Assembly (NCBI GenBank): GCA_047972995.1
Contig: JBKEBD010000002.1
Coordinates: 62,001 to 126,000 of the forward strand
Direction: 5' to 3'
Source: JBKEDC01 sp047972995
GTDB lineage: Bacteria > Bacteroidota > Bacteroidia > Bacteroidales > Prolixibacteraceae
Length of the DNA: 64,000 nt
In this document: piece after piece, positions 35,062-43,792 of the stretch
Numbering within the stretch: position 1 is the first letter of the stretch
Layout of the letters: each line of letters begins with the position of its first letter
Position numbers and translations under genes: made by a program
The notes under the pieces: model-generated
Databases searched by the model: none
Seen by the model: the letters and a program-made list of their open reading frames with translations, nothing else
What the model was told of the DNA's origin: nothing

Positions 35062-35477
35062 GTAGCTGCCCCACCAAATCAGCACATTCTCTACAATTCA
35101 CAGCCGTTAGATTATTCCGGCATTTTCGGCGCAGGGGATACTTTGGGGTATGAGCCCATAACCATAGTAAGCCTTAGCAGATTATTAGGGAGGTGGCTGC
35201 GTCCTACAGATTTTTATTTTTTTGAATGGGGTGTGTTTTAATTTCAGTGTGGAGTATATCTTTGGGGCTTGTTTTGTTGGACGACTACACTGCCTCAACT
35301 CTACGCCCTCTCCCAAAGCATTGACTGTTTTAGTGGTGACTAACTTCTGCGTTGACATACGTCTCACAATTTCAGCCCAAGTCATCTTATGGCAAAAAAG
35401 ATAGCGGAGCAATTTTTTAAGAAGAAAAAGTCTGATAAAGTACAAAAAAAGGGGAAATAAACGACAAATGTAACGCC
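35062..35477. other. Intergenic stretch, possible decayed sequence
   Basis: No convincing gene. A 115-codon minus-strand frame (35185-35532) with a middle part MSTQKLVTTKTVNALGEG crosses the repeat at 35478-35530; it has no recognisable domain and I do not call it. Confidence 0.4.
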
Positions 35478-35530
35478 CGCTACTTTCTACGACAAAAATG
35501 GACTTCGTCACACCGTCTGAATACTTTTTC
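35478..35530 (-). repeat. Dispersed repeat with CGACAAAAATGG core (copy 1 of 2)
   Basis: GCTACTTTCTACGACAAAAA then TGGACTTCGTC and GTCTGAATACTTTTTC. It matches the reverse complement of 52010-52078 with few differences. Confidence 0.65.
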
Positions 35531-35534
35531 AAAC

Positions 35535-35640
35535 GAAAATTGAACGCATGGGTATGACATCCTCATGCTCTAATCTAGAAAAATGAGTTAAAAAGATGAG
35601 TTGTTGATTTAATTCTTGGAGCATTTGTTGTCTCTTTTTA
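35535..35640. repeat. Dispersed 105-bp repeat (copy 2 of 2)
   Basis: Same orientation as 16104-16210. The minus strand has a 31-codon frame beginning MLQELNQQL. It directly follows the CGACAAAAATGG repeat. Confidence 0.65.
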
Positions 35641-35703
35641 CAAAGTAAAGATGTCATTTTTAAGTTCATACCCAAAATATCTCCTGCGCCCTTTTTCCTC
35701 TGT

Positions 35704-36399
35704 TTACTTTTTAGTTTTTTGAAGTCTTTCCTCCACTACTTCCCAATTTACAATACTCCAAAAGGCAGCAATATAGCTCGCTCGCTGATTCTGATATTGT
35801 AGATAATAAGCGTGCTCCCACACATCGAGTGCCAGGAGCGGTGTGCCTTGAAGCGGCGCATCATCCATGAGGGGATTGTCTTGATTGGCAGTAGTGCAAA
35901 TTTTAAATTCCGCATTTGGAGTTACCACAAGCCATGCCCATCCGCTGCCAAACACCGAAGCTGCTTGCTGCTCAAATTCCGCTTTAAATTTATCTATTGA
36001 GCCGAAGCTGTCTTCGAGCAACTTCTTGATGCGCGTAGGCATTTGTGGCGAAGGATTGGGCGTGAGGTTTTCCCAAAACAAGCAATGATTGTAATATCCG
36101 CCGGCATTGTTGCGCAAAGCGGTAGGCAAACTGCTTGCTTGCGCGAAAAGTTCAGGCATCGACAAGTCCGACTTTTCAGCTTCTACCACCGCTTTCAAAA
36201 ATTTAGCATAGTAACCCTTATGGTGTTTGTTATAATGCACTTGCATTGTTTGCGCATCAATAGCTGGCTCTAAGGCATCGAAAGCATAGGGCAATGCAGG
36301 AAATGGATATCGCTCTTCGGGGCTTTGCGCACAAGCCGAAGTAAGGCTGAGGACAATCAAACCGAATGCCATCAGCAGGGTGTGTAATCTGTGTTTCAT
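35704..36399 (-). CDS. Exported lipoprotein superoxide dismutase, Mn or cambialistic type
   Basis: 231 residues. The first 23 residues end in LTSAC, a lipobox with Cys23, so the enzyme is predicted to be membrane-anchored outside the cytoplasm. Metal ligands: His55 in VHYNKHH, His105 in YYNHCLFW, Asp192 and His196 in LDVWEHAYYLQY. Gly in NNAGGYYNH and Gln in ANQDNPLM are second-sphere choices typical of Mn enzymes. Most Bacteroidales SODs are cytoplasmic and Fe- or cambialistic-type, so the export is unusual. Confidence 0.9.
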   Translation of the reverse strand: MKHRLHTLLMAFGLIVLSLTSACAQSPEERYPFPALPYAFDALEPAIDAQTMQVHYNKHHKGYYAKFLKAVVEAEKSDLSMPELFAQASSLPTALRNNAGGYYNHCLFWENLTPNPSPQMPTRIKKLLEDSFGSIDKFKAEFEQQAASVFGSGWAWLVVTPNAEFKICTTANQDNPLMDDAPLQGTPLLALDVWEHAYYLQYQNQRASYIAAFWSIVNWEVVEERLQKTKK

Positions 36400-36722
36400 G
36401 TCTTAAAAACAACCCAACAGCTGTTTAGTTTATTTTCTATTTGACGAAATAAAAATATGAACATCGTAACTATTCAGCCAAATGAGAACACAAAACGCAA
36501 AGACATGAAAGCGGAAAGTCTCAATGGTTAACACCTTTACTTATCAAGAAAGAGCGAAGTCGAAGCATTGCATTCAATTTTGTCGGGTGAATAATTACCT
36601 TCGAAGATTATAAATATAAAGTCTATGGCTCAAAAATCAACAAACAGTTGGAGTGAAGCTTTATTTTCCAAACTTTGTTTAACTTTGTGTCCTTACTACG
36701 AAGATATAATTAATTCGAGAAT
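36400..36722. other. Intergenic stretch upstream of serS
   Basis: 323 bp. The only signal is a TAACTTTG promoter box at 36680-36687, 36 nt before serS. No open frame or hairpin seen. Confidence 0.5.
36680..36687 (+). promoter_or_regulatory. Candidate -7 box TAACTTTG for serS
   Basis: Matches TAnnTTTG, 35 nt before the start codon. Confidence 0.5.
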
Positions 36723-37997
36723 ATGCTAAACCTGCGATTTATTCAAGACAACGCCGACTTAGTAGTCGAAAAGTTGAAAAAAAAGAACTTTGATGCCACC
36801 CAGATTGTGGATCAAATCAAGGCGCAATATGCCATCAAAAATGAAACTCAACAGAAAGCCGACCAGCTCAAAGCTGAAATGAATCAGATTTCAAAATCGG
36901 TGGGATTGCTCATGCGCGAAGGCAAAAAAGAGGAAGCCGAAGTGGCAAAAGCAAAAACAGGTGAGCTGAAAGAAGAAATTAAGCAACTCGATGAAGCTTT
37001 TGCAAAAATCGACGATACGCTTTTTGCCCTTCAAGTGCAATTGCCCAACATCCCTCACGACTTGGTGCCTGCTGGTAAAAGCGATGCCGACAATGAGGAA
37101 ATAAAACGAGTAGGAGAAATCCCTGCTTTGGGCGAAAACAATTTACCTCACTGGGAATTAGCATCAAAATACGATCTAATCGACTTCGAACTTGGCGTGA
37201 AACTTACCGGCGCAGGGTTCCCTGTGTATAAAGGTAAAGGAGCTCAATTGCAACGCGCATTGATTTCATTTTTCCTTTCGGAAGCCAACAAAGCCGGATA
37301 CCTTGAAATTCAACCTCCATTGATGGTGAATGAAGATAGTGGGTTCGGTACTGGTCAGTTGCCCGACAAAGAAGGGCAAATGTATCACGCCACCGAAGAT
37401 AACCTATACCTCATTCCAACGGCTGAGGTGCCTGTTACAAACCTTTATCGCGATGTAATTCTCGATGAGAAAGACCTACCGATTAAAAACTGTGCTTACA
37501 GTGCTTGTTTCCGTCGCGAAGCCGGTTCTTATGGCAAAGATGTGCGCGGATTGAACCGCCTGCACCAGTTTGATAAGGTAGAGATTGTGCAAGTAGCAAA
37601 CCCTGCTGAAAGTTACGCCATTCTTGACCAAATGATAGCGCACGTGGAAGGCTTAGTGCAAAAACTAGGGCTACCCTATCGCATCTTGCGTTTGTGCGGT
37701 GGAGATATTAGCTTCACTTCAGCATTAACTTACGACTTCGAGGTCTATTCGGCAGCTCAAGAGCGTTGGTTAGAAGTGAGCTCAGTGTCGAACTTCGAAT
37801 CATTTCAAGCCAACCGCTTGAAACTACGCTACCGCAACAGCGAAACCAAGAAAACAGAGATCGCCCACACGCTCAACGGTAGCGCTTTGGCATTACCTCG
37901 TATCTTAGCTTCAATATTAGAAAACAACCAAACAGCCGATGGCATTAAAGTGCCAGAAGTGTTGGTCCCATTCTGTGGATTCGATTTTATTGGATAA
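36723..37997 (+). CDS. serS: Serine-tRNA ligase
   Basis: 424 residues, standard length. The N-terminal coiled-coil arm (about residues 25-105, rich in Glu, Lys, Gln) binds tRNA-Ser. Class II motif 2 is ACFRREAGSYGKDVRGLNRLHQF and motif 3 is NGSALALPRILASILENNQ. Its own promoter box precedes it and a terminator follows. Confidence 0.97.
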   Translation: MLNLRFIQDNADLVVEKLKKKNFDATQIVDQIKAQYAIKNETQQKADQLKAEMNQISKSVGLLMREGKKEEAEVAKAKTGELKEEIKQLDEAFAKIDDTLFALQVQLPNIPHDLVPAGKSDADNEEIKRVGEIPALGENNLPHWELASKYDLIDFELGVKLTGAGFPVYKGKGAQLQRALISFFLSEANKAGYLEIQPPLMVNEDSGFGTGQLPDKEGQMYHATEDNLYLIPTAEVPVTNLYRDVILDEKDLPIKNCAYSACFRREAGSYGKDVRGLNRLHQFDKVEIVQVANPAESYAILDQMIAHVEGLVQKLGLPYRILRLCGGDISFTSALTYDFEVYSAAQERWLEVSSVSNFESFQANRLKLRYRNSETKKTEIAHTLNGSALALPRILASILENNQTADGIKVPEVLVPFCGFDFIG

Positions 37998-38014
37998 ATA
38001 AAATCAGCACCAAT

Positions 38015-38062
38015 AAAACAAAAGGACAATCATGCTATTCGCTGATTTGTCCTTTTGTTTTT
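38015..38062 (+). terminator. Intrinsic terminator of serS
   Basis: AAACAAAAGGACAA pairs with TTGTCCTTTTGTTT around a 17-nt loop, followed by T. Confidence 0.75.
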
Positions 38063-38117
38063 TAAGCTGTAGGCTGTAAGCAAATAGGAGAATAATTAAA
38101 TCAGCAAGCCTACAGCT
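38063..38117 (+). repeat. Dispersed palindromic repeat (copy 4 of 4, diverged)
   Basis: Perfect 12-bp arms AAGCTGTAGGCT and AGCCTACAGCTT around GTAAGCAAATAGGAGAATA and ATTAAATCAGCA. Keeps the AGGAGAA..ATTAA core and the AAGCCTA.AGCTTAT end of the other three copies. Confidence 0.65.
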
Positions 38118-38138
38118 TATATCCTAAACTACAAACAC

Positions 38139-39161
38139 ATGAAAGCAACCATTCGCAAACACGAACTCCTCTTCAAAGAAAAAGCCCAAACCTCGCGCGA
38201 AACGCTTAGTACCCGTACCGTATGGTATTTGCAACTTGAAAAAAATGGCATCGTTGGCGTGGGAGAATGCGCTCCACTCTTCGGCCTAAGCCATGAAACC
38301 CCTGAGGATGTAGAAAATATACTCGACGATATCCGTAATGACCCTCGCTATTTTATCGAAAATCTTCATTTGCTCAATGCCATTCCATCAGCCAAATTTG
38401 CGCTCGAAACAGCATGGCTCGATTGGGAAAGCGGCGGAACTGGCAAGTTGTTTGACTCCCCTTTCCTAACCGGAGATGTGGGCATTCCGATCAACGGGTT
38501 AATTTGGATGAACGATGCCTCAACCATGCTTGCTCAAATCGACCAAAAACTCGAAGCCGGGTTCACCTGCATCAAACTAAAAATTGGAGCTATTAATTTC
38601 AACGAAGAACTAGAGCTTATCAAGCACATTCGGCAGCGTTATTCGGCAGAACAAGTTACCATACGTGTTGATGCCAACGGCGGATTTCACCCCTCAGAGG
38701 CTCTCGACAAACTGCAACAACTTGCAGCATACAACCTACACTCTATTGAACAGCCTATAAAAGCTGGCAATTGGGGGAAATTGTCGGAATTGTGTGAGAA
38801 CTCCCCCTTGCCTATTGCACTCGATGAAGAGCTCATTGGCATCAGCAAAACAGAAGACAAAGAATTGCTACTCGATTTGGTAAACCCTAGCTTCCTAGTG
38901 ATCAAACCTAGCTTGCATGGCGGTATATCGGGCTGCAACGAGTGGATAGCACTTGCCGAGGCTCGAAACATTGGTTGGTGGATAACCTCCTATCTGGAAT
39001 CGAACGTGGGACTGCAAGCCATTGCACAATGGGCAGCCACCAAAGAGCTAAAAGGACACCAAGGATTAGGCACCGGTGGTTTATTCACCAACAATAGCCC
39101 TTCCCCCCTATTCATTGAGGGCGAAAGATTGTGCTATGCCCAAAAACCACCTCAAAAATAA
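38139..39161 (+). CDS. menC: o-Succinylbenzoate synthase
   Basis: 340 residues of the enolase superfamily. Catalytic lysine pair CIKLKIG, metal ligands Asp in IRVDANGGF, Glu in SIEQPI and Asp/Glu in IALDEELIG, then the second Lys in FLVIKPSLHGG. It dehydrates SHCHC to o-succinylbenzoate, feeding MenE (14569). ESNVGLQAIAQWAA near the end is typical of MenC. Dipeptide epimerase is the main alternative but motif spacing favours MenC. Confidence 0.88.
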   Translation: MKATIRKHELLFKEKAQTSRETLSTRTVWYLQLEKNGIVGVGECAPLFGLSHETPEDVENILDDIRNDPRYFIENLHLLNAIPSAKFALETAWLDWESGGTGKLFDSPFLTGDVGIPINGLIWMNDASTMLAQIDQKLEAGFTCIKLKIGAINFNEELELIKHIRQRYSAEQVTIRVDANGGFHPSEALDKLQQLAAYNLHSIEQPIKAGNWGKLSELCENSPLPIALDEELIGISKTEDKELLLDLVNPSFLVIKPSLHGGISGCNEWIALAEARNIGWWITSYLESNVGLQAIAQWAATKELKGHQGLGTGGLFTNNSPSPLFIEGERLCYAQKPPQK

Positions 39162-39195
39162 CAAAATGCCCCCTTTCTCTTCTTGCCAACAATAG

Positions 39196-39203
39196 TATAT
39201 TTG
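39196..39203 (+). promoter_or_regulatory. Candidate -7 box TATATTTG for the GH43 gene
   Basis: Matches TAnnTTTG, 50 nt before the GH43 start. Confidence 0.5.
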
Positions 39204-39253
39204 CAAATAGTGGTATGAAGAAAAACTTAAAATAAACCAATATATCATAGCAT

Positions 39254-40906
39254 ATGAAGTTAATTCAAAAAATTGGCGTTGTTGCTGCTGCTCTTTTAAT
39301 TTCGTGGAGTGCAAGCGCCCAAGGTTGGAATGCCGACCTCGGAAATGGGAAATACAAAAACCCTATTCTCCACGTAGATTATTCTGACCCCGATGTGTGC
39401 GCAGGTGGCGATGGCTACTACTATATGACCGCTTCAACTTTCCACAATGCCCCCGGACTACCTATCTTAAAGTCGGGCGACTTAGTAAATTGGGAGCTGG
39501 TGGGCTATGCACTGCAAGAGCAAGTGCCTGTAGCGCATTTCCGCACCGTACAGCACGGCAATGGCGTATGGGCACCTTCTATTCGCTATCATGAGGGTGA
39601 ATACTATATTTATTGGGGCGACCCCGACTTTGGTATTTACATGGTGAAAACAGCCAACCCGGCAGGTACTTGGAATAAACCCGTGCTCGTGAAAGGTGGC
39701 AAAGGATACATCGATACTTGTCCGCTATGGGATGACGATGGTAAAGCCTACCTTTCGTATGCCTTTGCAGGAAGCCGCGCCTCCGTAAAATCGGTGGTAA
39801 TGCTTTCAGAAATGACTCCCGATGGAACCCAACTGATTGGCAATCCTGCGGTAATTTTCGACGGACACGACAATCATCCGACCGTGGAAGGTTCGAAACT
39901 CTATAAAATTAATGGCGAGTATTGGCAAATGTCGCCTGCCGGTGGCGTGAAACCCGGTTGGCAAATTGCCATGAAATCGAAAAACATTTGGGGACCTTAT
40001 GAAGTGAAAACAGTGCTTCACCAAGGAAACACCGACATGAATGGTCCACACCAAGGGGGCTACGTGGAAACACCCAATGGCGATGGCTGGTTTATTCACT
40101 TTCAAGACCGCTGGGCATTTGGTCGCATTATTTACCTAGAGCCTGTGCAATGGGTTGATGGTTGGCCAATCATGGGCAAAGACATCAACAACGACGGCAT
40201 TGGTGAGCCTGTGAAAGAGTGGACAAAACCCAATGTAGGCAAATCATTCCCTGCAACGCCACTAGTATCGAGCGATGAGTTCAACAGCCACCAATTCGGA
40301 TTGCAATGGCAGTGGCAGGCAAATCAAGACCCCGATCGCCAATGGGGATGGATTTCAGGAAACAAAGGCTATATGCGCTTAAACTGCTTACCACAAGAGG
40401 AAGACAAAATTCAGAAATGGAACGACCCTAATCTTTTCATGCAAAAATTCCCGGGTAAGAACTTCACCGCCACTACCAAATTTAGCTTCGAAAATAACCC
40501 CGATGCAGGCAAATGTAGCTCCGGTTTAATCGTGTTTGGTGAAGACTATGCCTACATTGCCGTTGAGCAAACCGCAGACGGCAAACTCCGCCTTGTACAA
40601 CGGATGATGAAAGATGCTCGCACCTCAAAAGGTGGCGAAAAAGAGTTGGCAAACATCAGCATCGACACCCATGAGTTATACTTCCGCGCCAAAGTTGAAA
40701 TGCTAGAAGAAACAGAACCTTATCATGGCAAAGTAACATTCTTCTACAGCAAAAACGGAAAGAAATTTAAGAAATTAGGCGAGGCATTCACTCCTCGTGC
40801 CGGTCGATGGGTAGGAGCAAAAATCGGTTTGTTTGCCGAAGGAACAGCACGCATCAGCGACAGCAGCTATGCCGATTTCGATTGGTTTAGAGTGGTGGAA
40901 GATTAA
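39254..40906 (+). CDS. Exported GH43 beta-xylosidase / arabinofuranosidase-type glycosidase
   Basis: 550 residues with signal peptide (cleavage after SASAQ). A five-bladed beta-propeller spans about 30-330: catalytic base Asp in VDYSDPDVCAGGDGYYYMTAS, pKa-modulating Asp in YIDTCPLWDDDGKAYLSYAF and catalytic acid Glu in HPTVEGSKLYKI. A C-terminal beta-sandwich (about 345-550, DEFNSHQFGLQWQWQANQDP) is typical of longer GH43 members. It removes arabinose or xylose side chains from pectin or xylan. First gene of the pectin island. Confidence 0.9.
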   Translation: MKLIQKIGVVAAALLISWSASAQGWNADLGNGKYKNPILHVDYSDPDVCAGGDGYYYMTASTFHNAPGLPILKSGDLVNWELVGYALQEQVPVAHFRTVQHGNGVWAPSIRYHEGEYYIYWGDPDFGIYMVKTANPAGTWNKPVLVKGGKGYIDTCPLWDDDGKAYLSYAFAGSRASVKSVVMLSEMTPDGTQLIGNPAVIFDGHDNHPTVEGSKLYKINGEYWQMSPAGGVKPGWQIAMKSKNIWGPYEVKTVLHQGNTDMNGPHQGGYVETPNGDGWFIHFQDRWAFGRIIYLEPVQWVDGWPIMGKDINNDGIGEPVKEWTKPNVGKSFPATPLVSSDEFNSHQFGLQWQWQANQDPDRQWGWISGNKGYMRLNCLPQEEDKIQKWNDPNLFMQKFPGKNFTATTKFSFENNPDAGKCSSGLIVFGEDYAYIAVEQTADGKLRLVQRMMKDARTSKGGEKELANISIDTHELYFRAKVEMLEETEPYHGKVTFFYSKNGKKFKKLGEAFTPRAGRWVGAKIGLFAEGTARISDSSYADFDWFRVVED

Positions 40907-40924
40907 TCCCCGTTGAAGCTTACG

Positions 40925-40958
40925 AAGAGATATTCCAAACAGGAATGTCTCTTTTTTA
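40925..40958 (+). terminator. Intrinsic terminator of the GH43 gene
   Basis: AAGAGATATTCC pairs with GGAATGTCTCTT around AAACA, then a T run. Confidence 0.78.
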
Positions 40959-41019
40959 TTTCGAAACCTTTAATTGCACACTACTTTATTCTTCGTTTCA
41001 TCTGCAAAAATTTATTCTT

Positions 41020-41027
41020 TAAATTTG
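41020..41027 (+). promoter_or_regulatory. Candidate -7 box TAAATTTG
   Basis: Matches TAnnTTTG, 125 nt before the pectin-lyase-fold gene; the long leader holds a terminator-like hairpin at 41106. Confidence 0.45.
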
Positions 41028-41105
41028 TGGGATAACGAGAAGCGGGCGTTTGGTTCTAGAATCTACGCACGGAGTAAATTATTGATTATTTAGTTTTTAG
41101 ATTAT

Positions 41106-41137
41106 ATTAGGTCGAAAAAATTCTCGACCTAATTTTT
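41106..41137 (+). terminator. Terminator-like hairpin in the leader of a pectin gene
   Basis: ATTAGGTCGA pairs perfectly with TCGACCTAAT around AAAAATTC, followed by TTTTT, ending 16 nt before the ATG at 41153. Placed between promoter and gene, it is a candidate attenuator or the 3' end of a small RNA. Confidence 0.55.
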
Positions 41138-41152
41138 TAATTCCTCATAGCT

Positions 41153-42598
41153 ATGAAAGTAAAACTTGTCATCTTTTTGCTACTCTTATGCGCTAAATTA
41201 GGAGCTCAAACTCCTAGTAAAATTAATCAAGATATTGTATTACACGATGGTTTTGTTGCCACAGCTACCCAAACCATTAAGCTTTCACCCAAATGCTTTT
41301 ATGTTGATGGAAGCCTGTCTGATGCGGAGGCAAACAAGCAATCTTTTGTGTTCAACTCAGTACAACAGGCAGTTAATAAGTTGCAAAATGGAACTGAAGA
41401 TGACCCTATGAAGCTATATCTTGCTCCCTGGGTCTATTGGCTCGACAATCCTGATGATGAAGAAGTGCGTGTGCCAGTGGGTAATAATTCTGTGCCTTTT
41501 GGTATAGAGATTGCCTGTGAATACCTGCAACTGCACGGCCTTGCTACCGATGCCTATGATGTGGTGTTAGCATCGAATCGCGGACAAACCATCGGCGCAA
41601 AGGGAAACTTCACCATGATAAATTTCAAAGGCAATGGCTTGCATTTCGAGAATATCACTTTCGGAAACTATTGCAATATTGATTTGGTTTACCCAAAAAA
41701 TCCCGCTCTCAACCGAGCCAAAAGAGCTTCGGCAATTGTGCAGGCTCAATTGGCATTCAGCAATGGCGACAAAGTGTTGGCGCGAAATTGCAATTTTGTG
41801 AGCCGGTTAAATTTAGGTCCTTTTGGGGGAAGCAAACGCACCCTGTTCGACCATTGTCATTTTGAATCAACTGACGATGCACTCAATGGAAATGCCGTCT
41901 ATCTGAATTGCGACTTCGATTTTTATTCGTCCATGCCTTTTGGTGAAACTAGCGGAACGGGAGCTGTGCTCTTGAACTGCGGCATCAATATCATTGGCAA
42001 TCACGATCAATACTTCACAAAGGTTGGTGGGCAGGTTGGATTGACCGATGTGCGTTTTCACGCTCAAGGAAACCCAACGATTCTATGGAATATTGATTCG
42101 CCATTTGAAGCTCGAAGCTATCAACACCACGTTTCTTTGAATGGGGAAAACGTGGTGATTGACGCTGAAAAATCATACCCCACCGTGGTAATGGATGCTA
42201 AAGAAATTCGATATGCCTATCAGGTGGGAGAAACATACAACACCTACAACCTCCTTCGTGGCGATGATGACTGGGCCCCTATGGGAGTGAAGAATCTGAT
42301 TGATGAACCGTATCGCTTACTGCCCGTGCAGCTGACAATTTTGCCCACTCGCCAACGGCTTGAAACAGGCAAAGACGAAATGACTCTTTCGGCGAAAGCT
42401 TACCGATTTGGAAACTACGAGCAGGAGATTTCGTCAATTACGTGGCACGTGGCTGATGAGTTTAAGAATGATGTGAAACTTCTTCCCCATGGCAATAGCT
42501 GTCGAGTTATTCCCACCAACCAAACCGACGACCTTCGCCAAGTGGTTGTAATGGCTTCCACTCCCGAAGGACTTGAAGCTGCTGTAGTGGTTTTATGA
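41153..42598 (+). CDS. Pectin-lyase-fold exported protein, CE8-like, N-terminal part of a split gene
   Basis: 481 residues with signal peptide (MKVKLVIFLLLLCAKLGAQ). Residues about 40-330 form a right-handed beta-helix: GNFTMINFKGNGLHFENITF, ASAIVQAQLAFSNGDKV, FDHCHFESTDDALNGNAV. Overall order resembles diverged pectin methylesterases (CE8), but I cannot assign the catalytic Asp pair with certainty. After about residue 390 an immunoglobulin-like segment begins and breaks off at the stop. The next frame starts within the stop (ATGA overlap) and continues with similar Ig-like and carbohydrate-binding-like sequence, so one long protein was probably split. Confidence 0.7.
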   Translation: MKVKLVIFLLLLCAKLGAQTPSKINQDIVLHDGFVATATQTIKLSPKCFYVDGSLSDAEANKQSFVFNSVQQAVNKLQNGTEDDPMKLYLAPWVYWLDNPDDEEVRVPVGNNSVPFGIEIACEYLQLHGLATDAYDVVLASNRGQTIGAKGNFTMINFKGNGLHFENITFGNYCNIDLVYPKNPALNRAKRASAIVQAQLAFSNGDKVLARNCNFVSRLNLGPFGGSKRTLFDHCHFESTDDALNGNAVYLNCDFDFYSSMPFGETSGTGAVLLNCGINIIGNHDQYFTKVGGQVGLTDVRFHAQGNPTILWNIDSPFEARSYQHHVSLNGENVVIDAEKSYPTVVMDAKEIRYAYQVGETYNTYNLLRGDDDWAPMGVKNLIDEPYRLLPVQLTILPTRQRLETGKDEMTLSAKAYRFGNYEQEISSITWHVADEFKNDVKLLPHGNSCRVIPTNQTDDLRQVVVMASTPEGLEAAVVVL

Positions 42599-43608
42599 AA
42601 ACACCAAAAATTGCACTCCTTAATGGAAAGCTTCAACTGGATTATGAGCTGAACACGCCCTACTCCGACCAGTCGTTCGTGAGGTGGTATCGATGCACCG
42701 ACAAGCAAGGATCGAATGCTATTGAAGTGGCGGTGTCGCGCTTCAATGAACCTCTGAAACACTATACTCTTTCTCCCGACGATGTGGGGCACTTCCTAAA
42801 AGCAGAAGTTCAACCAAAGCACCAACGATGCCATGCGGGTGAAACCACCGTGGTTACTTTCGCCAAAGCAATCAACGCCACCGACGTGCAGCAAGATGCT
42901 AACTTACTCACTCCCGACATTCTGCACTTGTCCACACACAACCAATCAGAATTGGCGCCGGGCGTGTTGTGCATGGATAGCTTCGCACCAAGCGACACCA
43001 AAGAATGGGCTTTTGAAGCCGACAACAGTCAAGATGCGTGGTATGTGGGAAGTGGTATTTATGGTGCAGCCCTCGACACTGGATTGGTACAAAACATGAA
43101 AGGAGCTCGCCTACGCTATCAGCCCGAACAAAAAGAAGCGTGTGGTGACATGGCTGTGAAACTTGTGGCAGTGCCAAGCAAAACAGCTGGTCAGGGATTT
43201 AGCAGCGTACGCATGCAATACATGGACATAGGCATTAAAATGGACTTGGAGCATATGACAGGCTATGCACTTCGGCTCATTCGTACCACAAAATATGGCA
43301 ATGCCATTGATTTTGTTCTGATGAAATATACACATGGTGAAGCAAAAGCCATCGGAGAACCTGTATCTAGTAATTGCTATCGAGAGCATTGTCGTTTAAC
43401 ATTATCATATGCCGATGGATTGCTCACGGCACAAGCCGAGCAAGTGAAAGGAGAAACGCCATCGCACCCAGAAACAGAGGTAAAACCTCAAGTGTTTATA
43501 CAAGCAAAAGTGGAAGCCAATGACTTCAATGGATTTAGCATACAGCATACTGGTTCTGTAGGTTCTGGCGCTAGCTTACTAAAAGATATTGTGCTCGATT
43601 GGAGATGA
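42595..43608 (+). CDS. C-terminal part of the split pectin-lyase-fold protein
   Basis: 337 residues in a frame overlapping the previous gene by 4 nt. It has no signal peptide, although its content (KIALLNGKLQLDYEL, SFVRWYRCTD, ALDTGLVQNMKGARLRYQPE and a terminal DIVLDWR) looks like extracellular beta-sandwich modules. Adding one T to the TTTT before the overlap fuses both frames. Either the gene suffered a one-base loss, or expression uses slippage or ATGA coupling. If translated separately it would be trapped in the cytoplasm, which argues for a broken gene. Confidence 0.65.
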   Translation: MKTPKIALLNGKLQLDYELNTPYSDQSFVRWYRCTDKQGSNAIEVAVSRFNEPLKHYTLSPDDVGHFLKAEVQPKHQRCHAGETTVVTFAKAINATDVQQDANLLTPDILHLSTHNQSELAPGVLCMDSFAPSDTKEWAFEADNSQDAWYVGSGIYGAALDTGLVQNMKGARLRYQPEQKEACGDMAVKLVAVPSKTAGQGFSSVRMQYMDIGIKMDLEHMTGYALRLIRTTKYGNAIDFVLMKYTHGEAKAIGEPVSSNCYREHCRLTLSYADGLLTAQAEQVKGETPSHPETEVKPQVFIQAKVEANDFNGFSIQHTGSVGSGASLLKDIVLDWR

Positions 43609-43649
43609 AATGAATTATTCGGAAACTAAATTTGAAATATAATTACACG

Positions 43650-43685
43650 AACGCCAGAGATATAACACACCTCTGGCGTTTTTAT
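43650..43685 (+). terminator. Intrinsic terminator of the split gene
   Basis: AACGCCAGAG pairs with CTCTGGCGTT around an 11-nt loop, followed by TTTATTT. Confidence 0.83.
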
Positions 43686-43756
43686 TTAAGAACTGATTTA
43701 CCCAAATGTCCCCCTCTTTTTATTAGTCCGTACACTATTTTCAATCCATTTAAAGT

Positions 43757-43764
43757 TACTTTTG
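43757..43764 (+). promoter_or_regulatory. Candidate -7 box TACTTTTG for the PL1 gene
   Basis: Matches TAnnTTTG, 28 nt before the pectate lyase start. Confidence 0.55.
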
Positions 43765-43792
43765 TAGTTATCTACAACCTAAAACTAAACCG

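Noticed and set aside
35185..35532. 115-codon minus-strand open frame
   Set aside because: It crosses the CGACAAAAATGG repeat, has unusual composition and no promoter; may be decayed sequence.
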